DNA from: Chitinophagaceae bacterium
GTDB taxonomy: Bacteria > Bacteroidota > Bacteroidia > Chitinophagales > Chitinophagaceae
Reading direction: 5' to 3'
NCBI GenBank assembly: GCA_014879565.1
Contig: JACSRW010000016.1
Location: 1 to 58,624, forward strand
DNA length: 58,624 bases
The notes under the pieces were generated by a model. That model was given only the letters and a program-made list of their open reading frames with translations, was not told the DNA's origin and ran no database searches. Positions within the stretch are counted from its first letter, which is position 1; each line of letters begins with the position of its first letter. The translations under genes were made by a program, and so were the position numbers. Below are positions 16,063-23,778 of the stretch, piece after piece.

Positions 16063-17283
16063 TTATTTACTGATTTTTTCATCACGGAATAAAAGCGCGA
16101 AGAGGAGCAGCACGGCAGCGGCAATGGCAGAGGGAATCAGCCAGATCATCCGGTAATCCGTACCCGCAGCAGAGGTATACATATCGGTAATCATACCCGC
16201 TACTTTAAACCCGATCAGCATACCCACCCCGTAGGTGGCCAGGGTGATCAGTCCCTGCGCCGCGCTTTTATATGCTTCGCCGGCCCGGGCATTGGTATAA
16301 ATCTGTCCGGAAACAAAGAAGAAGTCATAACAGATCCCATGAAGCGCAATACCGGTCAGCAGCATAAAACTTAGTTCTCCGGCATTCCCGTAGGCAAATA
16401 AAAGATAACGTACCGCCCAGGCCAGCATACCCACCAGGATAGTTTTTTTGAAACCGAATTTGGTGAAGAACAGCGGCAGGGCCAGCAGGAATAAAACTTC
16501 GGAGATCTGTCCGATTGTCATTTTTCCGGTTGGCTTATCCATACCGGATGCGACGAGAAAAGGATTGGTCAGCTGATAATAAAAGGCAAGGGGGATACAA
16601 ATGGCTACGGAAGCGAGGAAGAATACGAGGAAATTTTTATCCTTCAGCAGTTTCAGGGCATCCAGTCCTATGATCCGGCTGAGGCTTACGCCTTCGCCGG
16701 CTTTTTTGGCAGGAGGTGTTTTGGGCAGGGTAAAACTGAAAAGTCCAAGTAGCAGGGAGGCGCTTCCCGCCAGCAGGAAGGTGTTTTTCAGTAAACCTTC
16801 CTTTATGTTTTCGGGAGAGTCCCAGTGAAAAAGAAGGCTGATCAGCCAGCCCGCCACGATCCAGCCGATTGTACCGAATAAACGGATGCCGGAGAATTCT
16901 TTTTCGGGATCCTTCATCTGGTTAAAAGAAACGGAATTGACCAGCGCGAGGGTAGGCATGTAAATGATCATATAACCAAGCGCCCAGGGGAAAAATGCCT
17001 CCACATCAGGTGCCTGGTACATTTGGTACAACAATATGGCACCGGCCAGGTGTAATACGGCGAGGATTTTTTCTGCATTAAAAAACCGGTCGGCAATAAG
17101 GCCGATAATGAACGGGGCAATAATCGCCCCCCATGACTGCGTGGAAAAGACCCGGCCGATACTTTCTCCGTCTGCCGACAGGTTGGTGCCGAGAAATGTG
17201 CCGAGGGTGACAAACCAGCCTCCCCAGATAAAAAATTCAAGAAACATCATTACGGATAACTGAATACGGGTGCTGAGTTGCAT
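16063..17283 (-). CDS. MFS permease of the nucleoside:H+ symporter type
   Basis: 406 residues with about twelve hydrophobic segments. The N-terminus MQLSTRIQLSVMMFLEFFIWGGWFVTLGTF and the following SIGRVFSTQSWGAIIAPFIIG are typical of the nucleoside:H+ symporter (NupG/XapB) group of the major facilitator family, which in Bacteroidota often sits in sugar-modification loci. As first gene of the leftward operon it could import a modified sugar produced by the periplasmic enzymes encoded behind it. The divergent spacer to the Gfo/Idh/MocA gene holds two palindromes. Confidence 0.88.
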   Translation of the reverse strand: MQLSTRIQLSVMMFLEFFIWGGWFVTLGTFLGTNLSADGESIGRVFSTQSWGAIIAPFIIGLIADRFFNAEKILAVLHLAGAILLYQMYQAPDVEAFFPWALGYMIIYMPTLALVNSVSFNQMKDPEKEFSGIRLFGTIGWIVAGWLISLLFHWDSPENIKEGLLKNTFLLAGSASLLLGLFSFTLPKTPPAKKAGEGVSLSRIIGLDALKLLKDKNFLVFFLASVAICIPLAFYYQLTNPFLVASGMDKPTGKMTIGQISEVLFLLALPLFFTKFGFKKTILVGMLAWAVRYLLFAYGNAGELSFMLLTGIALHGICYDFFFVSGQIYTNARAGEAYKSAAQGLITLATYGVGMLIGFKVAGMITDMYTSAAGTDYRMIWLIPSAIAAAVLLLFALLFRDEKISK

Positions 17284-17337
17284 ATACAGGCCTTTTAATA
17301 ATCGTTAGTTTCGGGAATCAATAATTCAGAAAACTAA

Positions 17338-17358
17338 ATGTACTATTTTTAAGTACAT
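17338..17358. promoter_or_regulatory. Inverted repeat in the divergent spacer of the keto-sugar locus
   Basis: Arms ATGTACT (17338-17344) and AGTACAT (17352-17358) are separated by seven A/T bases. The element lies between the divergent genes starting at 17283 and 17435 and is a candidate operator for one or both operons. Confidence 0.45.
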
Positions 17359-17422
17359 ATTTTATTTCAATCCGTAGCAAATTTTATCTTCGGCCTGTTA
17401 CGGCAGATTACGTGAAAAATTT

Positions 17423-17432
17423 CAAACGTTTG
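17423..17432. promoter_or_regulatory. CAAACGTTTG palindrome, LacI/GalR-type operator candidate
   Basis: A perfect ten-base palindrome with the central CG typical of LacI/GalR operators ends two bases before the start codon at 17435. A bound protein would block transcription or initiation of the rightward operon. No LacI-family gene lies in the window. Confidence 0.45.
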
Positions 17433-17434
17433 CA

Positions 17435-18595
17435 ATGAATAACCGGAAACTCAGAATGGCCATGATCGGCGGCGGCCGGGAAGCCTTTATCGGTGCGGTG
17501 CACCGGATCGCGCTGCAGATGGACGGCCAGGTGGAAATGGTGGCAGGCGCGCTCAGCAGCCGGCCGGAAAATGCCCTGCAGTCGGGCAGGGATTTGTTTC
17601 TGCCGGATGACAGAATATATACCAGCTTTAACGATATGCTGGAAAAAGAGGCTACAATGCCACCGGAAAAAAGAATTGATTTTGTCAGTATAGTCACACC
17701 CAACCACCTGCACTTTGAACCGGCTATGCTGGCGCTTGGCAAAGGCTTTCATGTGGTACTGGAGAAACCTGCCACCTTCACCCTGGAGCAAGCAATCCGT
17801 TTACAGGAAAAGGCCGCGGCCGAGAATAAATATGTATTGCTCTGTCATACCTATACAGGTTACCCGATGGTTAAGCAGGCAAAACAACTGGTGCAAAGCG
17901 GCATCTTCGGCCGGATCCGGAAAGTTTATGTGGAATATCCGCAGGGATGGCTGAGTACCTTCCTGGAGTCTACCGGACAGATACAGGCTTCCTGGCGTAC
18001 AGATCCGCAACGCAGCGGTAAAGCGGGGGCCATGGGCGATATCGGTACACATGCCTTTAACCTGGCAGAATATGTAAGCGGACTGCAGGTAACGCATTTA
18101 TCGGCGCATATCAATACGGTGGTGGAAGGCCGGTTACTGGACGATGACGGGGCCGCCTTTTTGCGTTTTGATAACGGGGCCACCGGGGTGCTGATGGCCA
18201 CACAGATTGCTGCCGGTGAAGAAAATAATATTAAAATAAGAGTATACGGTGAAAAAGGCGGACTGGAATGGAAACAGGAAGACGCCAACAGTCTGCTGGT
18301 AAAATGGGCGGACAAACCCACAGAAATCTATCGTACCGGTGCAGGGTATACCGGCTCTTTTGCCACGCATAATACCCGTACACCCGCCGGTCACCCGGAA
18401 GGATATCTGGAAGCTTTTGCCAATCTGTACCGCAACTTTGTACAGGCAATCCGGGCAAGGGAAAGCGGAGATGAACCTTCACCTGAATCGCTCGATTTCC
18501 CCGGTACCACAGAAGCCGTTCGCGGCATGGCATTTATTGAACACATGATCCGTTCCGGTCAGTCAGAACAGAAGTGGACAACATTTACTATTTGA
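17435..18595 (+). CDS. Gfo/Idh/MocA family oxidoreductase
   Basis: 386 residues. The Rossmann start is MAMIGGGREAFIGAVHRIAL, followed by the family motif VLEKPATFTLEQA with the conserved Glu-Lys-Pro, and GDIGTHAFNLAEYVSG, where the catalytic-type histidine lies. There is no signal peptide, so it acts in the cytoplasm with NAD(P). In loci of this type such enzymes oxidise or reduce the C3 position of a glycoside or of the released keto-sugar. It is first of the four-gene rightward operon and begins two bases after a LacI-like palindrome. The next gene starts 21 bases later. Confidence 0.92.
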   Translation: MNNRKLRMAMIGGGREAFIGAVHRIALQMDGQVEMVAGALSSRPENALQSGRDLFLPDDRIYTSFNDMLEKEATMPPEKRIDFVSIVTPNHLHFEPAMLALGKGFHVVLEKPATFTLEQAIRLQEKAAAENKYVLLCHTYTGYPMVKQAKQLVQSGIFGRIRKVYVEYPQGWLSTFLESTGQIQASWRTDPQRSGKAGAMGDIGTHAFNLAEYVSGLQVTHLSAHINTVVEGRLLDDDGAAFLRFDNGATGVLMATQIAAGEENNIKIRVYGEKGGLEWKQEDANSLLVKWADKPTEIYRTGAGYTGSFATHNTRTPAGHPEGYLEAFANLYRNFVQAIRARESGDEPSPESLDFPGTTEAVRGMAFIEHMIRSGQSEQKWTTFTI

Positions 18596-18616
18596 TTACA
18601 AATTAATATATCTCTC

Positions 18617-19672
18617 ATGCGCACGATCAAAGGTCCCGGTATTTTTCTCGCCCAGTTTATGGGGGAAGAAGCGCCTTTTAATAACCTGCAGTCTGTTTGT
18701 CTCTGGGCGGAAACGCTCGGGTATACCGCCGTACAGATTCCTACCTGGGACCCCCGTTGTATTGATCTCAGAAAGGCAGCAGAAAGCAAAACCTATGCTG
18801 AGGAAGTAAAAGGGATCGTTAATGAATGCGGCCTGGAAATTTCAGAGCTGTCTACACATCTGCAGGGGCAGCTGGTGGCTGTACACCCGGCCTATGATAC
18901 CCTCTTTGACGGATTTGCCCCTGCGGCAGTAAGAGGAAATGCGAAGGCCCGTACCGAATGGGCCATACAACAGGTGAAGTATGGAGCCAAAGCTTCCCAA
19001 AATATGGGCTTAAATGCCCATCCCACTTTCAGCGGTTCTTTACTCTGGCATACTTTTCATCCCTGGCCGCAAAGACCGGCCGGACTGGTGGAAGAGGGAT
19101 TCCGGGAACTGGGGGCCCGCTGGAAGCCCATCCTGGACTATTTTGATGAATGTGGTGTCGATGTTTGTTATGAAATACATCCGGGTGAAGATTTGTTTGA
19201 CGGCACCACCTACGAAATGTTTCTGGAGCAGGTAAACAATCACCCGAGAGCCTGTTTACTGTATGATCCTTCCCATTTCGTGTTGCAGCAACTGGATTAT
19301 ATTCAGTATATAGATTTTTATCATGAACGGATCAGGGCTTTTCATGTGAAGGATGCCGAGTTTAACCCAACCGGCCGGCAGGGAACATTCGGCGGTTACC
19401 AGAACTGGGCCAACAGGGCCGGCCGTTACCGTTCTCCCGGTGACGGGCAGGTGGATTTTAAAACTATCTTCAGCAAACTCACGCAATATGACTACCCGGG
19501 CTGGGCGGTCATGGAATGGGAATGTTGTCTTAAGCACCCCGAAGACGGAGCCAGGGAAGGAGCCGGTTTTATCCGGAACCATATTATCCGGGTTACAGAA
19601 AAAGCTTTTGATGATTTTGCCGGCACGGGAACAGACCTGCAAGCCAACAGAAAATTGCTCGGACTTGATTAA
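18617..19672 (+). CDS. Sugar phosphate isomerase/epimerase-type TIM barrel, cytoplasmic
   Basis: 351 residues without signal peptide. AP endonuclease 2 fold features include CYEIHPGEDLFDG, CLLYDPSHFVLQQLDY and RAFHVKDAEFNPTG, with the metal-binding Glu, Asp, His and Glu in order, and VMEWECCLKHPEDGAREGA near the C-terminus. This longer subgroup regularly accompanies Gfo/Idh/MocA oxidoreductases in Bacteroidota and Planctomycetota. The likely role is a cytoplasmic isomerisation, epimerisation or elimination step on a keto-sugar. It lies second in the rightward operon. Confidence 0.9.
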   Translation: MRTIKGPGIFLAQFMGEEAPFNNLQSVCLWAETLGYTAVQIPTWDPRCIDLRKAAESKTYAEEVKGIVNECGLEISELSTHLQGQLVAVHPAYDTLFDGFAPAAVRGNAKARTEWAIQQVKYGAKASQNMGLNAHPTFSGSLLWHTFHPWPQRPAGLVEEGFRELGARWKPILDYFDECGVDVCYEIHPGEDLFDGTTYEMFLEQVNNHPRACLLYDPSHFVLQQLDYIQYIDFYHERIRAFHVKDAEFNPTGRQGTFGGYQNWANRAGRYRSPGDGQVDFKTIFSKLTQYDYPGWAVMEWECCLKHPEDGAREGAGFIRNHIIRVTEKAFDDFAGTGTDLQANRKLLGLD

Positions 19673-19727
19673 GTCCTAATTTCGCTTTTCATAAATCCTA
19701 TTTATTCATATTAATTTTTACAGCATT

Positions 19728-20117
19728 ATGAAAAAGTTGATGATTCCCCTTATGGCAATGACGTTTCTGATTTCCTGCGGCGGTGGTGATACGGCATCCA
19801 AAGAAAAGAAACCTGTGGAACCCACCCCGGCAGCTGAAGCGCCAAAGGATCCGGCCTATGAAGCGGGTCTGGCCCTGGTTGCCAAAAATGATTGCCTGAC
19901 CTGTCATAAAGTAGATGAAAAACTCGTAGGCCCCAGTTACCGTGAAGTGGCAGAGAAATATGCCGGCGCCACCCCGGAAAAAATTACAGAAGTTGCGGGC
20001 AAAATTATCAAAGGCGGTTCCGGAGTGTGGGGCACTGTCATGATGACGCCGCACGCATCACTTTCACAGGAAGATGCGGAGACCATGGTAAAATATATCC
20101 TTGCTTTAAAGAAATAA
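19728..20117 (+). CDS. Small lipoprotein c-type cytochrome
   Basis: 129 residues. The N-terminus is a lipoprotein signal with lipobox LISC (C17), followed by a Pro/Ala-rich linker of about 25 residues. A single haem site CLTCH lies at residues 56-60, and VMMTPHA near 104-110 provides the axial methionine. This is the class I cytochrome c fold of about 85 residues, membrane-tethered in the periplasm. In LacABC-type dehydrogenases the cytochrome subunit accepts electrons from the GMC flavoprotein; here the GMC and subunit-3 genes are in the divergent operon, so this is the likely third subunit. Confidence 0.92.
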   Translation: MKKLMIPLMAMTFLISCGGGDTASKEKKPVEPTPAAEAPKDPAYEAGLALVAKNDCLTCHKVDEKLVGPSYREVAEKYAGATPEKITEVAGKIIKGGSGVWGTVMMTPHASLSQEDAETMVKYILALKK

Positions 20118-20120
20118 AAC

Positions 20121-20894
20121 ATGAATTTCCTGACTCTCACGCTGGCCGTTTCTGCCGTATTGCTTGCTTGTCACAGCGGGCCCTCATCTGCTGATCAGCA
20201 GGAACCGGCTGACAACAGTATGGCAGTTTCCTCTGTAAACAGTCTTACTGCTGAACAGCAAAAGGATGGCTGGCAGCTTTTATTTGACGGCAAGAGTACT
20301 AAGGGCTGGCATAAATACGGGGGGCATCCGGTGGGCACAGCCTGGAAAGTGTCGGACGGAATGCTCTGGCTGGATACAACGGGTAAAAAGGACTGGCAGA
20401 TCGCGGATGGAGGGGATATTGTTACCGACTCCGGTTTTGAAAATTTTCACCTGAAACTGGAATGGAAGATTGCCCCCGGGGGCAACAGCGGGATCATTTT
20501 TTATATTCATGAGGATACGGCAAAATATCAATGGCCCTGGCATACCGGACCGGAGATGCAGGTGCTGGATAATAATGGTCACCCTGATTCCAAAATCACC
20601 AAACACCGCGCGGGCGATCTGTATGACCTGATCTCCTGCAGTAAGGAAATGGTAAAGCCGGCCGGAGAATGGAACCTGGCGGAAATCAAATGTGTGAACG
20701 GTAAACTGGAACAGTACCTCAACGGGGAATTGGTAGTAACTACACAACTCTGGGATGAGAACTGGAAAAAAATGGTGGCGGCCAGTAAGTTTAAAGCCTT
20801 TCCTGATTTTGGTACCTATAAAAAAGGAAAGATCGGGTTGCAGGACCATGGTGACATGGTCTGGTACCGGAATATCATGATCAGGAACTTATAA
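20121..20894 (+). CDS. DUF1080 lipoprotein, 3-keto-disaccharide hydrolase family
   Basis: 257 residues. A lipoprotein signal ends at LLAC (C14). From residue 45 the DUF1080 domain begins with WQLLFDGKSTKGWHKYGG and continues through the concanavalin-like sandwich (FHLKLEWKIAPGGNSGIIFYI, GPEMQVLDNNGHPD). The family is annotated as 3-keto-disaccharide hydrolase, which cleaves the glycosidic bond after C3 oxidation. It begins three bases after the cytochrome stop and ends the rightward operon before a hairpin. Its presence beside a putative 3-dehydrogenase is strong context for a 3-keto pathway. Confidence 0.92.
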   Translation: MNFLTLTLAVSAVLLACHSGPSSADQQEPADNSMAVSSVNSLTAEQQKDGWQLLFDGKSTKGWHKYGGHPVGTAWKVSDGMLWLDTTGKKDWQIADGGDIVTDSGFENFHLKLEWKIAPGGNSGIIFYIHEDTAKYQWPWHTGPEMQVLDNNGHPDSKITKHRAGDLYDLISCSKEMVKPAGEWNLAEIKCVNGKLEQYLNGELVVTTQLWDENWKKMVAASKFKAFPDFGTYKKGKIGLQDHGDMVWYRNIMIRNL

Positions 20895-20919
20895 CTTCAT
20901 CGCTATAAGTTTCAATAGT

Positions 20920-20986
20920 AACCGGGAAGAAGGTAAAGCGGAATGAATAATACTCAATCCGTCTCTCCCTCTTCCCGGTTTTTTAT
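20920..20986 (+). terminator. Long-loop hairpin terminator after the rightward operon
   Basis: AACCGGGAAGA (20920-20930) pairs with TCTTCCCGGTT (20970-20980) and is followed by a T run. The loop of 39 bases is long. It lies between the stops of the DUF1080 gene and pyk, so it serves the rightward operon. Confidence 0.6.
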
Positions 20987-20995
20987 TAAACGGGA

Positions 20996-22486
20996 TTAAT
21001 CCACTTTCCCGATCTTGATTACATTGGTGGGCAGGTGCAGGTGTACAGGTGTACTGCCGGTATGCACCACAACATCTCCGCTGCGGACAAAACCTCTTTC
21101 TTTCAGAATATCTACCTGGTCGGAGAAAATATCGTCCAGGCTTTCTTCTTCGTCATAATGAAAAGCTCGGACACCCCAGCTCAGGCTGAGCTGATTGACC
21201 AGGGAACGCACCTTGGTGAAAATATAAAGGTGGGCCTTCGGCCGGTAACTGCTGAGCATAAAACCCGTATAACCGCTCTGGGTCATACCGATCAGCGCAT
21301 CCGCATCCACATCTTCGGCGAGTTTGGCGGCATTATAACAAATCGCATCACTCAGGAAAGACGGGGAGTGGGATTGTGGTTTCAGCATTTCTTCCCGGTT
21401 ATAATCGTATGCTTTTTCCTCGATCTCCCGGATAATTTTTGTCATGGTTTCCACCACCAGTCTCGGATATTTTCCGGTGGCGGTTTCGCCGCTGAGCATA
21501 ACGGCATCGGCTCCTTCCAGCACGGCATTAGCTACGTCGGTAATCTCACTCCGGTTAGGTTTGGTCCGGTCAATCATACTCTCCATCATCTGTGTGGCCA
21601 CAATTACCGGCTTGGCCCGGTGCAGGCATTTGCGGATAATATCTTTCTGGATCAGGGGAACTGCTTCCACCGGCAGTTCTACTCCCAGGTCACCCCGGGC
21701 AATCATTACCCCGTCACTTTCCACAATAATATCCCGCAGATTGGTAACAGCCTGAGGCATCTCAATTTTAGCGATGACTTTGGCAAAATGCCCGGCTTTT
21801 TTAATCCGTTCTTTCAGGTCTGTGATATCGGCCGGGTTGCGTACAAAGGAAAGCGCCACCCAGTCTACCCGCTGGCTCATGATAAACGCCAGGTCGGCCA
21901 GATCTTTTTCTGTAAGTGAAGGAAGGGAGATGCGGGTATCGGGCAGGTTAACCCCTTTTTTCGGGAACAAGGTGCCTCCCAGGGTTACTTCCACTTTTAC
22001 TTCGCGGTTAGGGGTTATTTCCTTTACCACCACTTCCAGTTTGCCGTCGTCAATCAGGATTTTTTCCCCCACTTTCACATCGGAATGCAGATCGGGGTAG
22101 GAAACGTAGATGCGTTCCATGCTGCCTACCACTTTTTCATTCGTAAAAGTAAGGATATCACCTTCCCTGATTTCAAGGGAGCCCCCTTCCAGATCACCGA
22201 CCCGTAATTTAGGTCCCTGTAAATCGGCCAGGATGGCAATATTGTAAGGTTCTGACTTATTCAGTTTGTGCACATACTCAATAATTCGGGCTTTATCCTC
22301 ATGCGAACCATGGGAAAAATTCAGGCGGAATACATTCACCCCGGCCCGGACCAGTTCAAGCATCTGTTCATAACTGTCGCAGGCGGGGCCTACCGTAGCA
22401 ACAATTTTTGTGCGTTTGAACGCATGTTGCCGGCCGGCTTCCTTATCAAATGTTTTATGCAGGTATTTGTCAATGTTTTTAGTCAT
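20996..22486 (-). CDS. pyk: Pyruvate kinase
   Basis: 496 residues from the start at 22486 (MTKNIDKYLHKTF); a longer frame adds 17 residues with no family match. Family motifs: RTKIVATVGPACDS at the N-terminus, FSHGSHED, IAKIEMPQAVTNL with the catalytic lysine, MIARGDLGVELP, and VMLSGETATGKYP. The C-terminal alpha/beta domain is complete. It makes ATP and pyruvate from phosphoenolpyruvate in the last step of glycolysis. pfkA lies 57 bases upstream in the same direction, so the two control enzymes of glycolysis are likely co-transcribed. Confidence 0.96.
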   Translation of the reverse strand: MTKNIDKYLHKTFDKEAGRQHAFKRTKIVATVGPACDSYEQMLELVRAGVNVFRLNFSHGSHEDKARIIEYVHKLNKSEPYNIAILADLQGPKLRVGDLEGGSLEIREGDILTFTNEKVVGSMERIYVSYPDLHSDVKVGEKILIDDGKLEVVVKEITPNREVKVEVTLGGTLFPKKGVNLPDTRISLPSLTEKDLADLAFIMSQRVDWVALSFVRNPADITDLKERIKKAGHFAKVIAKIEMPQAVTNLRDIIVESDGVMIARGDLGVELPVEAVPLIQKDIIRKCLHRAKPVIVATQMMESMIDRTKPNRSEITDVANAVLEGADAVMLSGETATGKYPRLVVETMTKIIREIEEKAYDYNREEMLKPQSHSPSFLSDAICYNAAKLAEDVDADALIGMTQSGYTGFMLSSYRPKAHLYIFTKVRSLVNQLSLSWGVRAFHYDEEESLDDIFSDQVDILKERGFVRSGDVVVHTGSTPVHLHLPTNVIKIGKVD

Positions 22487-22543
22487 AAGTGGCAGTAATT
22501 TACCAACGTGAAAACAGAGGTGATCCGGAAATAGCAATACTGG

Positions 22544-23527
22544 TTAGCTGGCGAGGATCTTTACAATCTTCATCCATTCTTCGCTGATCTTGCCTTTATT
22601 TTTAACGGCGGTTTCCAGGGGTATATAATTCATCCGGTTATTCTGAATGCCCACAAATACATTGTGTCTTCCTTCCAGCAGGGATTCCACCGCATGATAG
22701 CCCATCCGGCTCGCGATCAGCCTGTCCATACAACTGGGAGAGCCCCCGCGCTGTATATGACCGAGAATACAAACCCGGATCTCCGCTTTCGGTAATTTAT
22801 CTTTCAGTACTTTTTCCACTTCATTAGCCCCGCCGAATTCATCCCCTTCAGCCACCACAATCAGGTTAACCATTTTTTTGCGGCGTTCTTTTTCCTGCAG
22901 GGAGGCGATGATGCTGTTGATGTCTGTACGGCGTTCCGGAATCAGAATATTTTCGGCCCCGGTGGCAATGCCGCTGTGCAGGGCAATATAACCGGCATCG
23001 CGGCCCATTACTTCAATGATAAATATACGGTCATGCGCATCCATGGTATCGCGGACCTTATCAATTGCTTCCACAGCCGTGTTGACCGCCGTATCAAAAC
23101 CTATCGTAAAATCAGTACCGGAAATGTCTTTGTCAATTGTACCAGCCAGTCCTACACAGGGAATGTCAAATTCCTGGCTGAACTTAACCGCTCCGCGAAA
23201 AGAGCCATCACCGCCAATGATCACCAAACCATCAATGCCTCTTTTCTTCAGATTATTATAGGCAATCTTCCTTCCTTCCGGTTCATAGAATTCTTTACAG
23301 CGGGCTGTCTTCAGAATCGTACCGCCGCGTTGAATTATATTGGCAACAGAACGGCTTTCCATCCGGAAAATATCATCGTCAATCATGCCCTGGTAACCCC
23401 GCATGATCCCATACATTTCCAGTCCGTGATAAAGTCCTGTCCTGACCACCGCCCGGATTGCGGCATTCATACCGGGGGCGTCTCCGCCAGAAGTCAGTAC
23501 CCCGATTTTTGTTACTTTCTTTTCCAT
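22544..23527 (-). CDS. pfkA: 6-phosphofructokinase
   Basis: 327 residues from the start at 23527 (MEKKVTKIGVLTSGGDAPG); upstream in-frame codons add no family sequence. ATP-type PFK-A motifs are GGDAPGMNAAIRAVVR, IGGDGSFRGA and AGTIDKDISGTD, which holds the catalytic aspartate. The glycine in GGDGS at the nucleotide site indicates ATP rather than pyrophosphate as donor. The length equals the E. coli-type enzyme. A CAAAAATA (TATTTTTG on the minus strand) at 23548-23555 may be its -7 promoter element, without a clear -33 partner. Confidence 0.96.
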   Translation of the reverse strand: MEKKVTKIGVLTSGGDAPGMNAAIRAVVRTGLYHGLEMYGIMRGYQGMIDDDIFRMESRSVANIIQRGGTILKTARCKEFYEPEGRKIAYNNLKKRGIDGLVIIGGDGSFRGAVKFSQEFDIPCVGLAGTIDKDISGTDFTIGFDTAVNTAVEAIDKVRDTMDAHDRIFIIEVMGRDAGYIALHSGIATGAENILIPERRTDINSIIASLQEKERRKKMVNLIVVAEGDEFGGANEVEKVLKDKLPKAEIRVCILGHIQRGGSPSCMDRLIASRMGYHAVESLLEGRHNVFVGIQNNRMNYIPLETAVKNKGKISEEWMKIVKILAS

Positions 23528-23778
23528 TATACGTTTTAAAAACTGCGCAAAAATAAGCTTTTGCAATTAATGTGTATCCGGCACACAATCGTTAGTATCC
23601 TTTTGCCCGGCAAATATCCGCTTTATTCTGCTGATTCCGTGTAGAATCGGAGGCATTGTTAATAAATTAAAAAACCCGCCAATTTGCCGGTAACCGCTTA
23701 TCCCGGAGATGGGGTGATAATCCGGATTACAACCTGCAATCCCTTCTTTCTGTTAACTTAGTGTCCTAATAATTTGTT

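Noticed and set aside
21035-21919. Rightward frame of 294 codons
   Set aside because: Antisense to pyruvate kinase; mirrored-frame composition.
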